NCBI RefSeq assembly: GCF_000687555.1
Contig: NZ_JHWJ01000013.1
Location: 1 to 64,000 of the forward strand
From: [Clostridium] aerotolerans DSM 5434
GTDB lineage: Bacteria; Bacillota; Clostridia; Lachnospirales; Lachnospiraceae
Length of the DNA stretch: 64,000 nucleotides
Reading direction: 5' to 3'
Below the pieces are notes generated by a model. It did not search any database, had not been told where the DNA came from, and saw nothing but the letters and a program-made list of their open reading frames with translations. Shown piece after piece: positions 35,103 to 42,575 of this stretch. The position numbers and the translations under genes were made by a program. Every line of letters begins with the position of its first letter. The stretch's first letter is position 1.

Positions 35103-38100
35103 ATGAAAAAACACAACCCTGCTAAACGTTTTCTGGCGGCAGCATTGGCTGTTGTCATGGTACTGGGCACCATGCCGGTTACGGTTACAGCAGCTACACT
35201 GGCACAGGAAAGCGAAGGACGAATTACCGCATTTAAGCAACTGGCAGAGGAAACCGCATACCAGACCGTATTACCGGGTACGACTCTTTCCCAGCTGGAT
35301 TTGCCGAAAACATTAACGGCTACGGTACAGACCATGACGACTGATGATGATCAGGATGATTTGGAAGTGATTCCGGGCGATAGTCAATCTGAGGAGGAAA
35401 CAGAACCAGAGGACATTTCTCAGGAGGATCCAATGGATGTGGCAACCAGCAGTTCTGCCCAGAGTTCAGAAACTGGTTCTCCAATAAGTAACTCAAATGA
35501 TACGTCAGGTACAGACGAACACACAAGTTCAGTGAAAGAGAGCAGGGTTTCTATCCCAGTTACCTGGAACGCAGATACTGAATTTGATGGAACCGTGGAG
35601 GGAGAATATGAGTTTACCCCTGAATTGATGGGAAATTACATCATGGATACAGGAGTGGAACTCCCTGTCATTACGGTAACAGTAGCAGCAGAACAAGCAA
35701 TGCTGCTTAGCCCATCCTCTGGTTATGATTACATAGACCTTAATGAGGATATGTCTGCTAGTGAAATTAATGCTGCTATTGCAAATTCCCTGGAAACCCA
35801 TGCAAATGTTATTGTAACAGGAAGTGCAGATGTAACGGATGTTATTAATATAAGCCTGAATGATAGAGCTGTTTTATGGCGGGCAAGCATTAAAACAACA
35901 AGTTTTATTATAACAAATGGAGAAGGGACCTTAATCATAGAGGAGGGTGCTGACATCTATAAAACCAATAATGGTACTGTCCTTTATTCCAACCATATGG
36001 GCAGTCTAGATATAATGGGAGGTTCCATTAGAGTATCCTCTAATAATCCTGCCATTGATACGATGTCACAGACATCTGTCATTAATGGTATCATAAGTAC
36101 ACCTGGCTCCAACGCCATTTTTTTCAGCGAAACTGGCAACGTAACACTTTCTGGCGGAGTTGTGCTGGTTCATTCAACCAATATTAATAATGCAGCGAAA
36201 GGACTAGTGGGAGAAGAACCATCAATCAATAACCCTGCCGTGGTGATTGCATGGAATAAAAGCCAGAATACAACATACGGATCAGGAGAAACCACTGATT
36301 TATCTACGGTTAACAGTGCATCCGTAAGTTGGGCCGTAGAGGACGGTGTCAGTGGTATACAATATGCAAATGGCTCAAACATCGGTTTTATACCGATTGA
36401 AGGTATTTCGGTAGAGGATGGAAAACTGGCGGTTAACAACATAGTCCGCGTTGCAGATCCTATTACTTACTTCGGTGGAGGTGTTATTCTTAATTCATAC
36501 TTATTTACAGTGGATAAAAATGCAGGCTCCAGGACTTATACCATCGAGGATGGCAGCACTGGTTTAGGAACCTTTTCCGGAGATATTTTAAGGATAACAA
36601 GAGCAGGTGTTTTTCAGATTGGTCTGGTCACGGCGGAAACCAGTACTCATCAGGCGGGTGCAAAGGTAATTGGAACCCTTACGGTAAACAAGGGAGTGAG
36701 AATGGCCCCTGATGAGCTCCAAACCATGGGCGTAACCACAAGTGGTGGCAGTGACGGTAAAATCAAAGGACTGACCGCTGGTGAGGAATATGAATACAAA
36801 AAAGACGGAGGTTCTTATATACCCGTCACTGCCAATGATTCAGGAGAAATTACCGGCCTTCTGGCAGGCTCCTATGTGGTTCGTTATGCAGAAACGGATT
36901 TGTACCTAGCCAGTGAAGATTCTTCTGTATTGACAGTTGCTAAGGCTTCTAATACGGTAGTGCTTACCCAAGCCATGACAGCTCAGCAAATTCAGAATGC
37001 CATAATAAATGCTTATAATCTGGATTCTACGGTTGTTGTAACTGGAAGTGCCAGACTCGATAGCGAGATGCTGGAACTTTCCATCCCAGAGGATAAAATT
37101 CTTATTTGGCGGGCGGGGATTGAGACGAGATATTGGATTAAAATAAAGGGAGAAGGGATTTTTCAAATAGAGGAAGGGGCGGACATCCATGCCTACGGTG
37201 CGTCCGGAGCTATTTCTGCCAGTGAAGATTTTGTAATGTTCACTTATCCCACAATTAATATGACAGGAGGAATTGTTCGTTCAGATTCAACATCGTTATC
37301 AGCCATCCTGACATATGTGCCAACTACAATTAGTGGTGGAATCGTACATTCAGCTTCTCCTAGTGCTATATCAGCTTCTTCTACGAATTTAACCATGACA
37401 GGCGGTGTTGCTCTGTCTCATACATCTAGCACCAGTTCCATAGTAACTGGAGGCAATCCTAGTATTATAAATCCAGCTTTACTGATTGCATGGAATAAGA
37501 ACAATAATACAAAATACAACCCAGGGGATAAAACGGATCTTTATACACTGGAGGGAGCAACCGTAAGCTGGGAGGCAGAGGACGGTGTCAGCGGTATTCA
37601 ATACGCATATGGTTCTAATACTGGCTTTATTCCTATTGCGGTAATTACTGTAGAGGCTGGAAAAACACCGGTTAACAATGGTGCCCGGAATCCAGAGCCT
37701 ATTACATACTTCGGAGGAGGTGTTATTCTTAATTCATTCTTATTTACAGTAGATAAAAATGCTGGTGCGAGAACGTATACCATTGAGGAAGGCAGCACCG
37801 GCAACGGAACATTTTCCGGAGATATCTTAAGGATAACAAAAGCAGGCGTTTTCCATATTGGTCTTGTTACAGCGGAAAGCAGTACCCATCAGGCGGGGGC
37901 TAAGGTAATTGGAACCCTTACGGTAAACAAGGGAGAAAGATTTGCTCCTGAAGAGCTCCAAACAGTGGGCACGACCACCAATAGCGGAAGTGATGGCAAA
38001 ATCACAGGACTGACCGCTGGTGAGAAATATGAATACAAAAAAGACGGAGGTTCTTATATCCCCGTAACTGCTAATGATTCAGGAGAAATTACCGGCCTGG

Positions 38101-39968
38101 CAGCAGGCTCCTACGTGGTTCGCTATGCCGAATCCAATCTATACCTCCCAAGCGGAGACTCAGAGGTAATGACCATCACAGGGGCGGCTCAAAGCGGTGG
38201 CAACGCTGTAACCGGAATCACAGCCCCCAAAGGCGCAGTTGTTCATGGTACCAGTATCACAGCTTCTGTTGCAAATGATGTGACAAGCCAGAGCATCAAT
38301 CTGGAACTGAGCGAAGGTGCAAGCTGGAGACTTTACAGTGATTTGGCTTGCCAAAATGAGATAACAAGTAAAGTGGTACCTTTGAATCCAGGTATAAATA
38401 CTGCTTATATAAAGGTGACAGCGGAAGACGGTACAACCCGGATTTATACCCTGACAATCACTCGTGCAGCCAGCGGTTCCAGCAGTTCCGGTGGTTCCGG
38501 CAGTTCTGGAAGCTCCAATAGCTCGAACGGAACAACAGCTTCTTCTAAACCGGCAGTTCCTGTTACCGGAATGTCAGAAAATCAGGCTGTTGTGGATGAA
38601 CAGGGGAATGCGGTGGCTTCCGTAACCGATAAGAATATTTCAGATGCCATTGCTAACGCAAGAGCAGAGGCAGTGAAAAAAGGGCTGAGTGCCGGACAGA
38701 TTACTGTGTCCATCCATGTATCCACTTCAGGGAAGAATGCAAACACCGTAAAGGTAAATCTTCCTAAAGCAATACAGCAGCAGGTCATTTCCAATCAAAT
38801 TGCAAAGGTCGAGCTGACCATTGAACAACCGGATATAGTCATGGGAATAAATAACGCCGCAATTGCCGAAATCAATCGCCAGGCAAATGCAGACGTACAG
38901 CTGACTGCCACAAGAACAGACAGTGCAGCTCTTGGCAATGATGCAAAGAATGCCATCGGCAGCCGTCCCGCCTTTGATTTCAAGGCGAATTATCAGGGAG
39001 AGAACAGCCGTGTGACCAACTTTGGAAATGGTTCCGTTTTTGTAAGCATTCCCTATACTCCAGCTGAAAATGAAAAAATCGGGGGCCTGTATGCTGTATA
39101 TGTAGACAGCGAAGGCAAAGTCAGCCGTGTTCCTGGCTCTGCATACGATGTCAATACCAGGAGCCTGATTTTTACAACCAACCATTTTTCAGTGTATGGC
39201 ATCAGCTATCAGGAACCAGCACCCCAGCTGACGGACATTTCTACTCATTGGGCAAAGGATTCCATGGAATATGTGATAGGCAGGGGATTGCTGGCGGATA
39301 GGTCTGGAACTAAATTATCTCCAAATACTCCTATAAGCCGTGGAATGCTGGCTGCAGCACTTGGAAGACTTGCAGACGTGGATATGACAGCTTACTCTGC
39401 AACCAGCTTTACAGATGTAAATAAAGAGTCTCAGGAACAGCCTTACATAGAATGGGCTTACAGTAAGGGAATTTTTCCGTCAGCAGGAAGCCAGCAGTTT
39501 GCTCCGGATCAAGCGGTCACCCGTGAGGAAATTGCCGTGATTTTCTCTAATTATGCCAAAGCAGTAGGTGGCACCCTTCCAGCTCTTCGTGAGGCAGCGT
39601 CTTATGGAGATTCTTCTGCCATTGGAACCAGCAGCAAGGATGCGGTAAAGGCAGTTCAGCAGGCAGGAATTATGATGGGAGGCAGGAATAATCAGTTCAA
39701 TCCCAAAGCAAATGCTACCTGCGGGGAGGTTTCTTCCATGCTTCACCGCTATATTAAGCTGACCATTGACCAGAAAACCGCACAGGGTTGGGCAAAAAAT
39801 GATGCCGGACAGTATCTCTATTATACGGACGGAAAGGCAGCTGCGGGGAAATGGCTTCAAATCAAAGATATCTGGTATTATTTTTATACTGATGGCACCC
39901 TTGCCCAAAACACCAAGGTGGATGGCTATGAGGTTGATGAGAACGGTGCTTTAAAGAATAATGAATAA
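35103..39968 (+). CDS. Large SLH-anchored surface protein with internal duplication
   Basis: 1621 residues. The signal peptide (KRFLAAALAVVMVLGTMPVTVTA, quoted in part as 'AALAVVMVLGTMPV') is followed by an acidic Ser/Thr/Glu/Asp-rich stretch (about 80-150). Two homologous modules of about 408 residues follow. They contain 'VIVTGSA' repeats resembling a beta-helix and pieces such as 'LTAGEEYEYKKDGGSYIPVT'. A Ser/Gly linker near 1125-1145 precedes a conserved module and three SLH domains (about 1375-1550; 'LTDISTHWAKDSMEYVIGRG' starts the first). The C-terminus has a short cell-wall-binding repeat of the type 'GWAKNDAGQYLYYTDGKAA'. SLH domains bind pyruvylated cell-wall polymer, so it is displayed on the surface, probably as adhesin or polymer-binding protein. 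No catalytic motif is recognised. Confidence 0.9.
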   Translation: MKKHNPAKRFLAAALAVVMVLGTMPVTVTAATLAQESEGRITAFKQLAEETAYQTVLPGTTLSQLDLPKTLTATVQTMTTDDDQDDLEVIPGDSQSEEETEPEDISQEDPMDVATSSSAQSSETGSPISNSNDTSGTDEHTSSVKESRVSIPVTWNADTEFDGTVEGEYEFTPELMGNYIMDTGVELPVITVTVAAEQAMLLSPSSGYDYIDLNEDMSASEINAAIANSLETHANVIVTGSADVTDVINISLNDRAVLWRASIKTTSFIITNGEGTLIIEEGADIYKTNNGTVLYSNHMGSLDIMGGSIRVSSNNPAIDTMSQTSVINGIISTPGSNAIFFSETGNVTLSGGVVLVHSTNINNAAKGLVGEEPSINNPAVVIAWNKSQNTTYGSGETTDLSTVNSASVSWAVEDGVSGIQYANGSNIGFIPIEGISVEDGKLAVNNIVRVADPITYFGGGVILNSYLFTVDKNAGSRTYTIEDGSTGLGTFSGDILRITRAGVFQIGLVTAETSTHQAGAKVIGTLTVNKGVRMAPDELQTMGVTTSGGSDGKIKGLTAGEEYEYKKDGGSYIPVTANDSGEITGLLAGSYVVRYAETDLYLASEDSSVLTVAKASNTVVLTQAMTAQQIQNAIINAYNLDSTVVVTGSARLDSEMLELSIPEDKILIWRAGIETRYWIKIKGEGIFQIEEGADIHAYGASGAISASEDFVMFTYPTINMTGGIVRSDSTSLSAILTYVPTTISGGIVHSASPSAISASSTNLTMTGGVALSHTSSTSSIVTGGNPSIINPALLIAWNKNNNTKYNPGDKTDLYTLEGATVSWEAEDGVSGIQYAYGSNTGFIPIAVITVEAGKTPVNNGARNPEPITYFGGGVILNSFLFTVDKNAGARTYTIEEGSTGNGTFSGDILRITKAGVFHIGLVTAESSTHQAGAKVIGTLTVNKGERFAPEELQTVGTTTNSGSDGKITGLTAGEKYEYKKDGGSYIPVTANDSGEITGLAAGSYVVRYAESNLYLPSGDSEVMTITGAAQSGGNAVTGITAPKGAVVHGTSITASVANDVTSQSINLELSEGASWRLYSDLACQNEITSKVVPLNPGINTAYIKVTAEDGTTRIYTLTITRAASGSSSSGGSGSSGSSNSSNGTTASSKPAVPVTGMSENQAVVDEQGNAVASVTDKNISDAIANARAEAVKKGLSAGQITVSIHVSTSGKNANTVKVNLPKAIQQQVISNQIAKVELTIEQPDIVMGINNAAIAEINRQANADVQLTATRTDSAALGNDAKNAIGSRPAFDFKANYQGENSRVTNFGNGSVFVSIPYTPAENEKIGGLYAVYVDSEGKVSRVPGSAYDVNTRSLIFTTNHFSVYGISYQEPAPQLTDISTHWAKDSMEYVIGRGLLADRSGTKLSPNTPISRGMLAAALGRLADVDMTAYSATSFTDVNKESQEQPYIEWAYSKGIFPSAGSQQFAPDQAVTREEIAVIFSNYAKAVGGTLPALREAASYGDSSAIGTSSKDAVKAVQQAGIMMGGRNNQFNPKANATCGEVSSMLHRYIKLTIDQKTAQGWAKNDAGQYLYYTDGKAAAGKWLQIKDIWYYFYTDGTLAQNTKVDGYEVDENGALKNNE
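35751..38170 (+). repeat. Direct duplication of a 1.2-kb module inside the surface-protein gene
   Basis: Copy 1 runs from about 35751 to 36974 and copy 2 from about 36975 to 38170, an offset of 1224 bases (408 codons). Identity is uneven. The halves around 36470-36930 and 37690-38150 are nearly identical at DNA level; the first 500 bases have diverged strongly. Confidence 0.85.
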
Positions 39969-40050
39969 ATAGAGAATGAAATAATCAACCAAGGGACGTA
40001 AGAACGGATATACTAAGTACTTATAAACCAGAACAATCTGTTAGAAGTTC

Positions 40051-40111
40051 AACAGGGGCTATTGAAAGATAAGTGAATTAACACTTAGGATCAATGGCCC
40101 CTGTTTTGTTA
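40051..40111 (+). terminator. Terminator of the surface-protein gene
   Basis: A 15-base stem (AACAGGGGCTATTGA / TCAATGGCCCCTGTT, one mismatch) with an internal smaller hairpin, followed by TTGTTA-type T-rich sequence. The distance of 80 bases from the stop leaves a long 3' tail. Confidence 0.8.
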
Positions 40112-40470
40112 TTTGTAACAAAGGATAAGTAATATCTGAAGAACTCAGCTTAATAAGATTCATAAAGGCAGCACGTAACAAATATTATACAAAAATAAAT
40201 AAAAATAAAGCAGTGCTTTAAATATGAAACCATATGATGTTATTAATTAATTTTCTCAAACCATTCAGATGATATTGCTGTTATGGTTAGAAAACAAGCA
40301 TTTTTAAGGAGCCTTACACATGAGTATGTGAATGATTTATCAATTAAACGAGAAAAATGTCGAAAATATTAAAAGTTTTAATGTATTTTTTATTGCAATT
40401 TGCTAAAACAATCAGTTACAATAGAAGCAATAAGAATAAAAGGTAACAAATTATTCATATAAAAGATAGA
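40112..40470. other. AT-rich intergenic region
   Basis: About 360 very AT-rich bases between the surface-protein terminator and the leader of the sialidase-like gene. Apart from the promoter at its end I see no gene. A Shine-Dalgarno-like AAGGAG at 40309 leads only to a three-codon frame. Confidence 0.6.
40393..40422 (+). promoter_or_regulatory. Putative sigma-A promoter of the sialidase-like gene
   Basis: TTGCAA at 40393-40398, an 18-base spacer and TACAAT at 40417-40422. It would give a leader of about 165 bases. Confidence 0.55.
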
Positions 40471-40481
40471 GGAGGTTTACA

Positions 40482-40589
40482 CTGCTTCAAAATAATTCAA
40501 AAAAATCGTCCGTTTTCAGACAGAATATTAAGCCTTTGGCAGTAGACCGGGAGAATCCGGTCCGGATTATAATGTACAGGGAGGATTAA
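40482..40589 (+). CDS. Possible 35-residue leader ORF with CTG start
   Basis: GGAGG at 40471-40475 is followed after six bases by an open frame beginning with CTG and running 35 codons to TAA at 40589, four bases before the next ATG. The product would begin LLQNNSKKSSVFRQ and is basic. CTG is a rare start, so this may be a decayed gene or a leader for translational coupling. A perfect GACCGG/CCGGTC hairpin at 40545-40562 lies inside it. Confidence is low. Confidence 0.3.
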   Translation: MLQNNSKKSSVFRQNIKPLAVDRENPVRIIMYRED

Positions 40590-40593
40590 ACAA

Positions 40594-41715
40594 ATGGAAT
40601 TCAAACATTTACCGGGTCTTACACCGGATGGAACCATCTATCATAACGTTAACATGGGAACCTTGGAAGCCCTGATCCCGTCAGGCTCTTATCAGTTTGT
40701 AAAAGCTCCATCTCTTCTGGAACTTCCGGGAGGAGATCTTTTGTGTGCCTGGTCTGCCGGTTCAAAAGAAGGCGGCGCAGACGAAAGCATCGTTTGTGCA
40801 AAACTGAAAAAAGGAGACGACCGCTGGCATCGGCCGGTAAAGGTATCCAGAGATTCCAAGCGCTGTGAGCAGAATCCATCCTTATTCCTTGGCCCGGATA
40901 ATGCGGTATGGGTCGTTTACACGTCTCAGGCCGTGGGGGTGTCGGGGAAAAATGATACGAACCACACCGCCATGATTCGTTTTCAGAAAAGCTTTAATGG
41001 AGGCAGGACATGGGAAGATCCAAAAGGTCTTTTTCCGGATACGGGAAGCTTATGCAGCCAGCCTATCATCATGCTTAAGAACAAAAGGCTGATCTTCTCC
41101 AACTGGATCTCAAGAGATTCAAAAACAGGGTTATCCGGAGATCCAACGGTCTTTCGGATTTCAGAGGATGAGGGATCTACCTGGAAAACCGTATTTATGC
41201 CTGAGAGCCAGGGAAGGATTCAGGCGAACATAGTTGAACTGGAAGAAGGACATCTTATCGCATTTATGAGAAGCCGGACAGCAGATGCAATCTACCGCAG
41301 CGAGTCCTTTGACTGGGGAAGCACCTGGTCGGCACCCGTTAAGACCGTACTTCCAAACAACAATTCCGGTATCAGCGCACTTCGGTTAAAAAGCGGGCGG
41401 ATCGCCATTGCCTATAACCATATTGCTGCAGACGGTGGGGAGGAAAAGAAAGAGAACGGTTGTCCCATTGCAGTGGCGCTGTCAGAGGATGGCGGCATTA
41501 CCTGGCCGTTAATCCGGTATGTGGAGCTGGGAGAAGGTTATGCAGGAGCAGAAAATCAAATCAACAACAGGCAGTATGAGACTCCATATCTCATGCAGGG
41601 ACAAAATGGGGACCTGCATCTGGTATTTTCCTATAATGGCAGGGCATGTATCAAATACATGCGCTTTACAGAAGTCGATATCATAGGTAAGAAACGAGCC
41701 CCGGAAGGTGAATAA
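40594..41715 (+). CDS. BNR-repeat sialidase-like protein, cytosolic
   Basis: 373 residues, six-bladed beta-propeller of the sialidase superfamily (BNR type). At least four Asp boxes are visible: 'SFNGGRTWEDP', 'SEDEGSTWKTV', 'SFDWGSTWSAP' and 'SEDGGITWPL'. There is no signal peptide or membrane segment, unlike most secreted sialidases. It may act on sugars after uptake, or belong to a related non-sialidase branch; the Arg triad of true sialidases cannot be assigned safely here. GGGAGG precedes ATG 40594. No sialic-acid genes are nearby. Confidence 0.78.
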   Translation: MEFKHLPGLTPDGTIYHNVNMGTLEALIPSGSYQFVKAPSLLELPGGDLLCAWSAGSKEGGADESIVCAKLKKGDDRWHRPVKVSRDSKRCEQNPSLFLGPDNAVWVVYTSQAVGVSGKNDTNHTAMIRFQKSFNGGRTWEDPKGLFPDTGSLCSQPIIMLKNKRLIFSNWISRDSKTGLSGDPTVFRISEDEGSTWKTVFMPESQGRIQANIVELEEGHLIAFMRSRTADAIYRSESFDWGSTWSAPVKTVLPNNNSGISALRLKSGRIAIAYNHIAADGGEEKKENGCPIAVALSEDGGITWPLIRYVELGEGYAGAENQINNRQYETPYLMQGQNGDLHLVFSYNGRACIKYMRFTEVDIIGKKRAPEGE

Positions 41716-41721
41716 GAAATT

Positions 41722-41752
41722 GGCGTCGGATGTATATCCGGCGTCTTTTTTT
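41722..41752 (+). terminator. Terminator of the sialidase-like gene
   Basis: Ten-pair stem GGCGTCGGAT / ATCCGGCGTC (two G-U), four-base loop and seven T, starting seven bases after the stop codon. Confidence 0.92.
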
Positions 41753-41830
41753 GTATACTAGAAGCTTGAGTTCCACTACATAAAAGTCTTTGAGGCTCTA
41801 TGTTATTAAAAAAGTATAAATAATATAAAA

Positions 41831-41880
41831 TAATGATAACGTTCGATATCAAATAAAAAAAAGATTTACATTGTTATCAT
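41831..41880. promoter_or_regulatory. Inverted repeat pair, likely XRE operator
   Basis: AATGATAAC at 41831-41839 and its exact complement GTTATCATT at 41872-41880. The centres are 41 bases apart, close to four helical turns. The right arm lies in the promoter spacer. A dimeric XRE repressor could bind both arms. Confidence 0.6.
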
Positions 41881-41893
41881 TTTCCTATATAAT
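41864..41893 (+). promoter_or_regulatory. Sigma-A promoter of the XRE-ATPase operon
   Basis: TTTACA at 41864-41869, an 18-base spacer and TATAAT at 41888-41893. It carries one arm of the inverted repeat in its spacer. Confidence 0.75.
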
Positions 41894-41918
41894 AAATCAT
41901 GGGAAAGGTGTGAGACTC

Positions 41919-42560
41919 GTGATAGGTAAACGTATTAAGACTCTTCGTGAGGAGAGGCATTTCAGTCAGGAAAAGCTGGCAGCGGAGCTGGGTGTCAGCC
42001 GAATGACGATTAATAATTATGAAAATGAGAAGCGGGTACCTGACATTGATTTTGCCAGACAGATGGCAGATTATTTCGGCGTGACCGTAGAATTTCTTAT
42101 GGGGGGAACAGAATACCGTTACAAAAGGGACGAGATCATCTCTCTGAAACGTTCGGAAACTCTGTTCCGCATTATGGAAAAGCTTCCTCAGCCTGAGATT
42201 CAGGAGATGGTCTCTGCGCTCATTGAGACTTTGGAAAAGTCTGTGGAGCTTGAGATGGCAGATGATATCGTTCGTGTCATGAATCATTGCTGTTTACAGG
42301 TAAGAAGGACCTTATACGGCTTTGAGAATTTAAATGAAGATATCGTAACATCTGTAAAGGAATTAAAAAAACATTCTGTGCCGGAGGACGTCATTCGGGG
42401 AGCGGTGCATTATAAGCCTAGAGTGGTTTACGATGCCGCGTTTCATGCAACAAAGCGAATTGACGAGGAGCTTAATCGTTGTGCAGAAATTATGGAGAGA
42501 AAGCTTGAAAAGGTTGTTGGGGAGGAGCTTAAGAAACCCGTGAATGATGCGCTTGATTAA
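41919..42560 (+). CDS. XRE-family regulator
   Basis: 213 residues. An N-terminal Cro/C1-type helix-turn-helix (about 1-60; 'FSQEKLAAELGVSRMTINNY') is followed by a helical region of about 150 residues I cannot name. The start is GTG 41919, shortly after GGGAAAGG; ATG 41871 lies inside the promoter and cannot be used. The next gene, a P-type cation ATPase, begins 15 bases later, so the regulator may respond to the ion or stress handled by that pump. A matching inverted repeat at its own promoter suggests autoregulation. Confidence 0.88.
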   Translation: MIGKRIKTLREERHFSQEKLAAELGVSRMTINNYENEKRVPDIDFARQMADYFGVTVEFLMGGTEYRYKRDEIISLKRSETLFRIMEKLPQPEIQEMVSALIETLEKSVELEMADDIVRVMNHCCLQVRRTLYGFENLNEDIVTSVKELKKHSVPEDVIRGAVHYKPRVVYDAAFHATKRIDEELNRCAEIMERKLEKVVGEELKKPVNDALD

Positions 42561-42575
42561 AAGGAGGATGATGGA

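Noticed and set aside
38582-39185. Minus-strand frames in the surface-protein gene
   Set aside because: Antisense shadows without ribosome sites or promoters.
40309-40380. Small gene behind AAGGAG at 40309
   Set aside because: The ATG at a suitable distance is followed by a stop after two codons, and the next GTG is too far.
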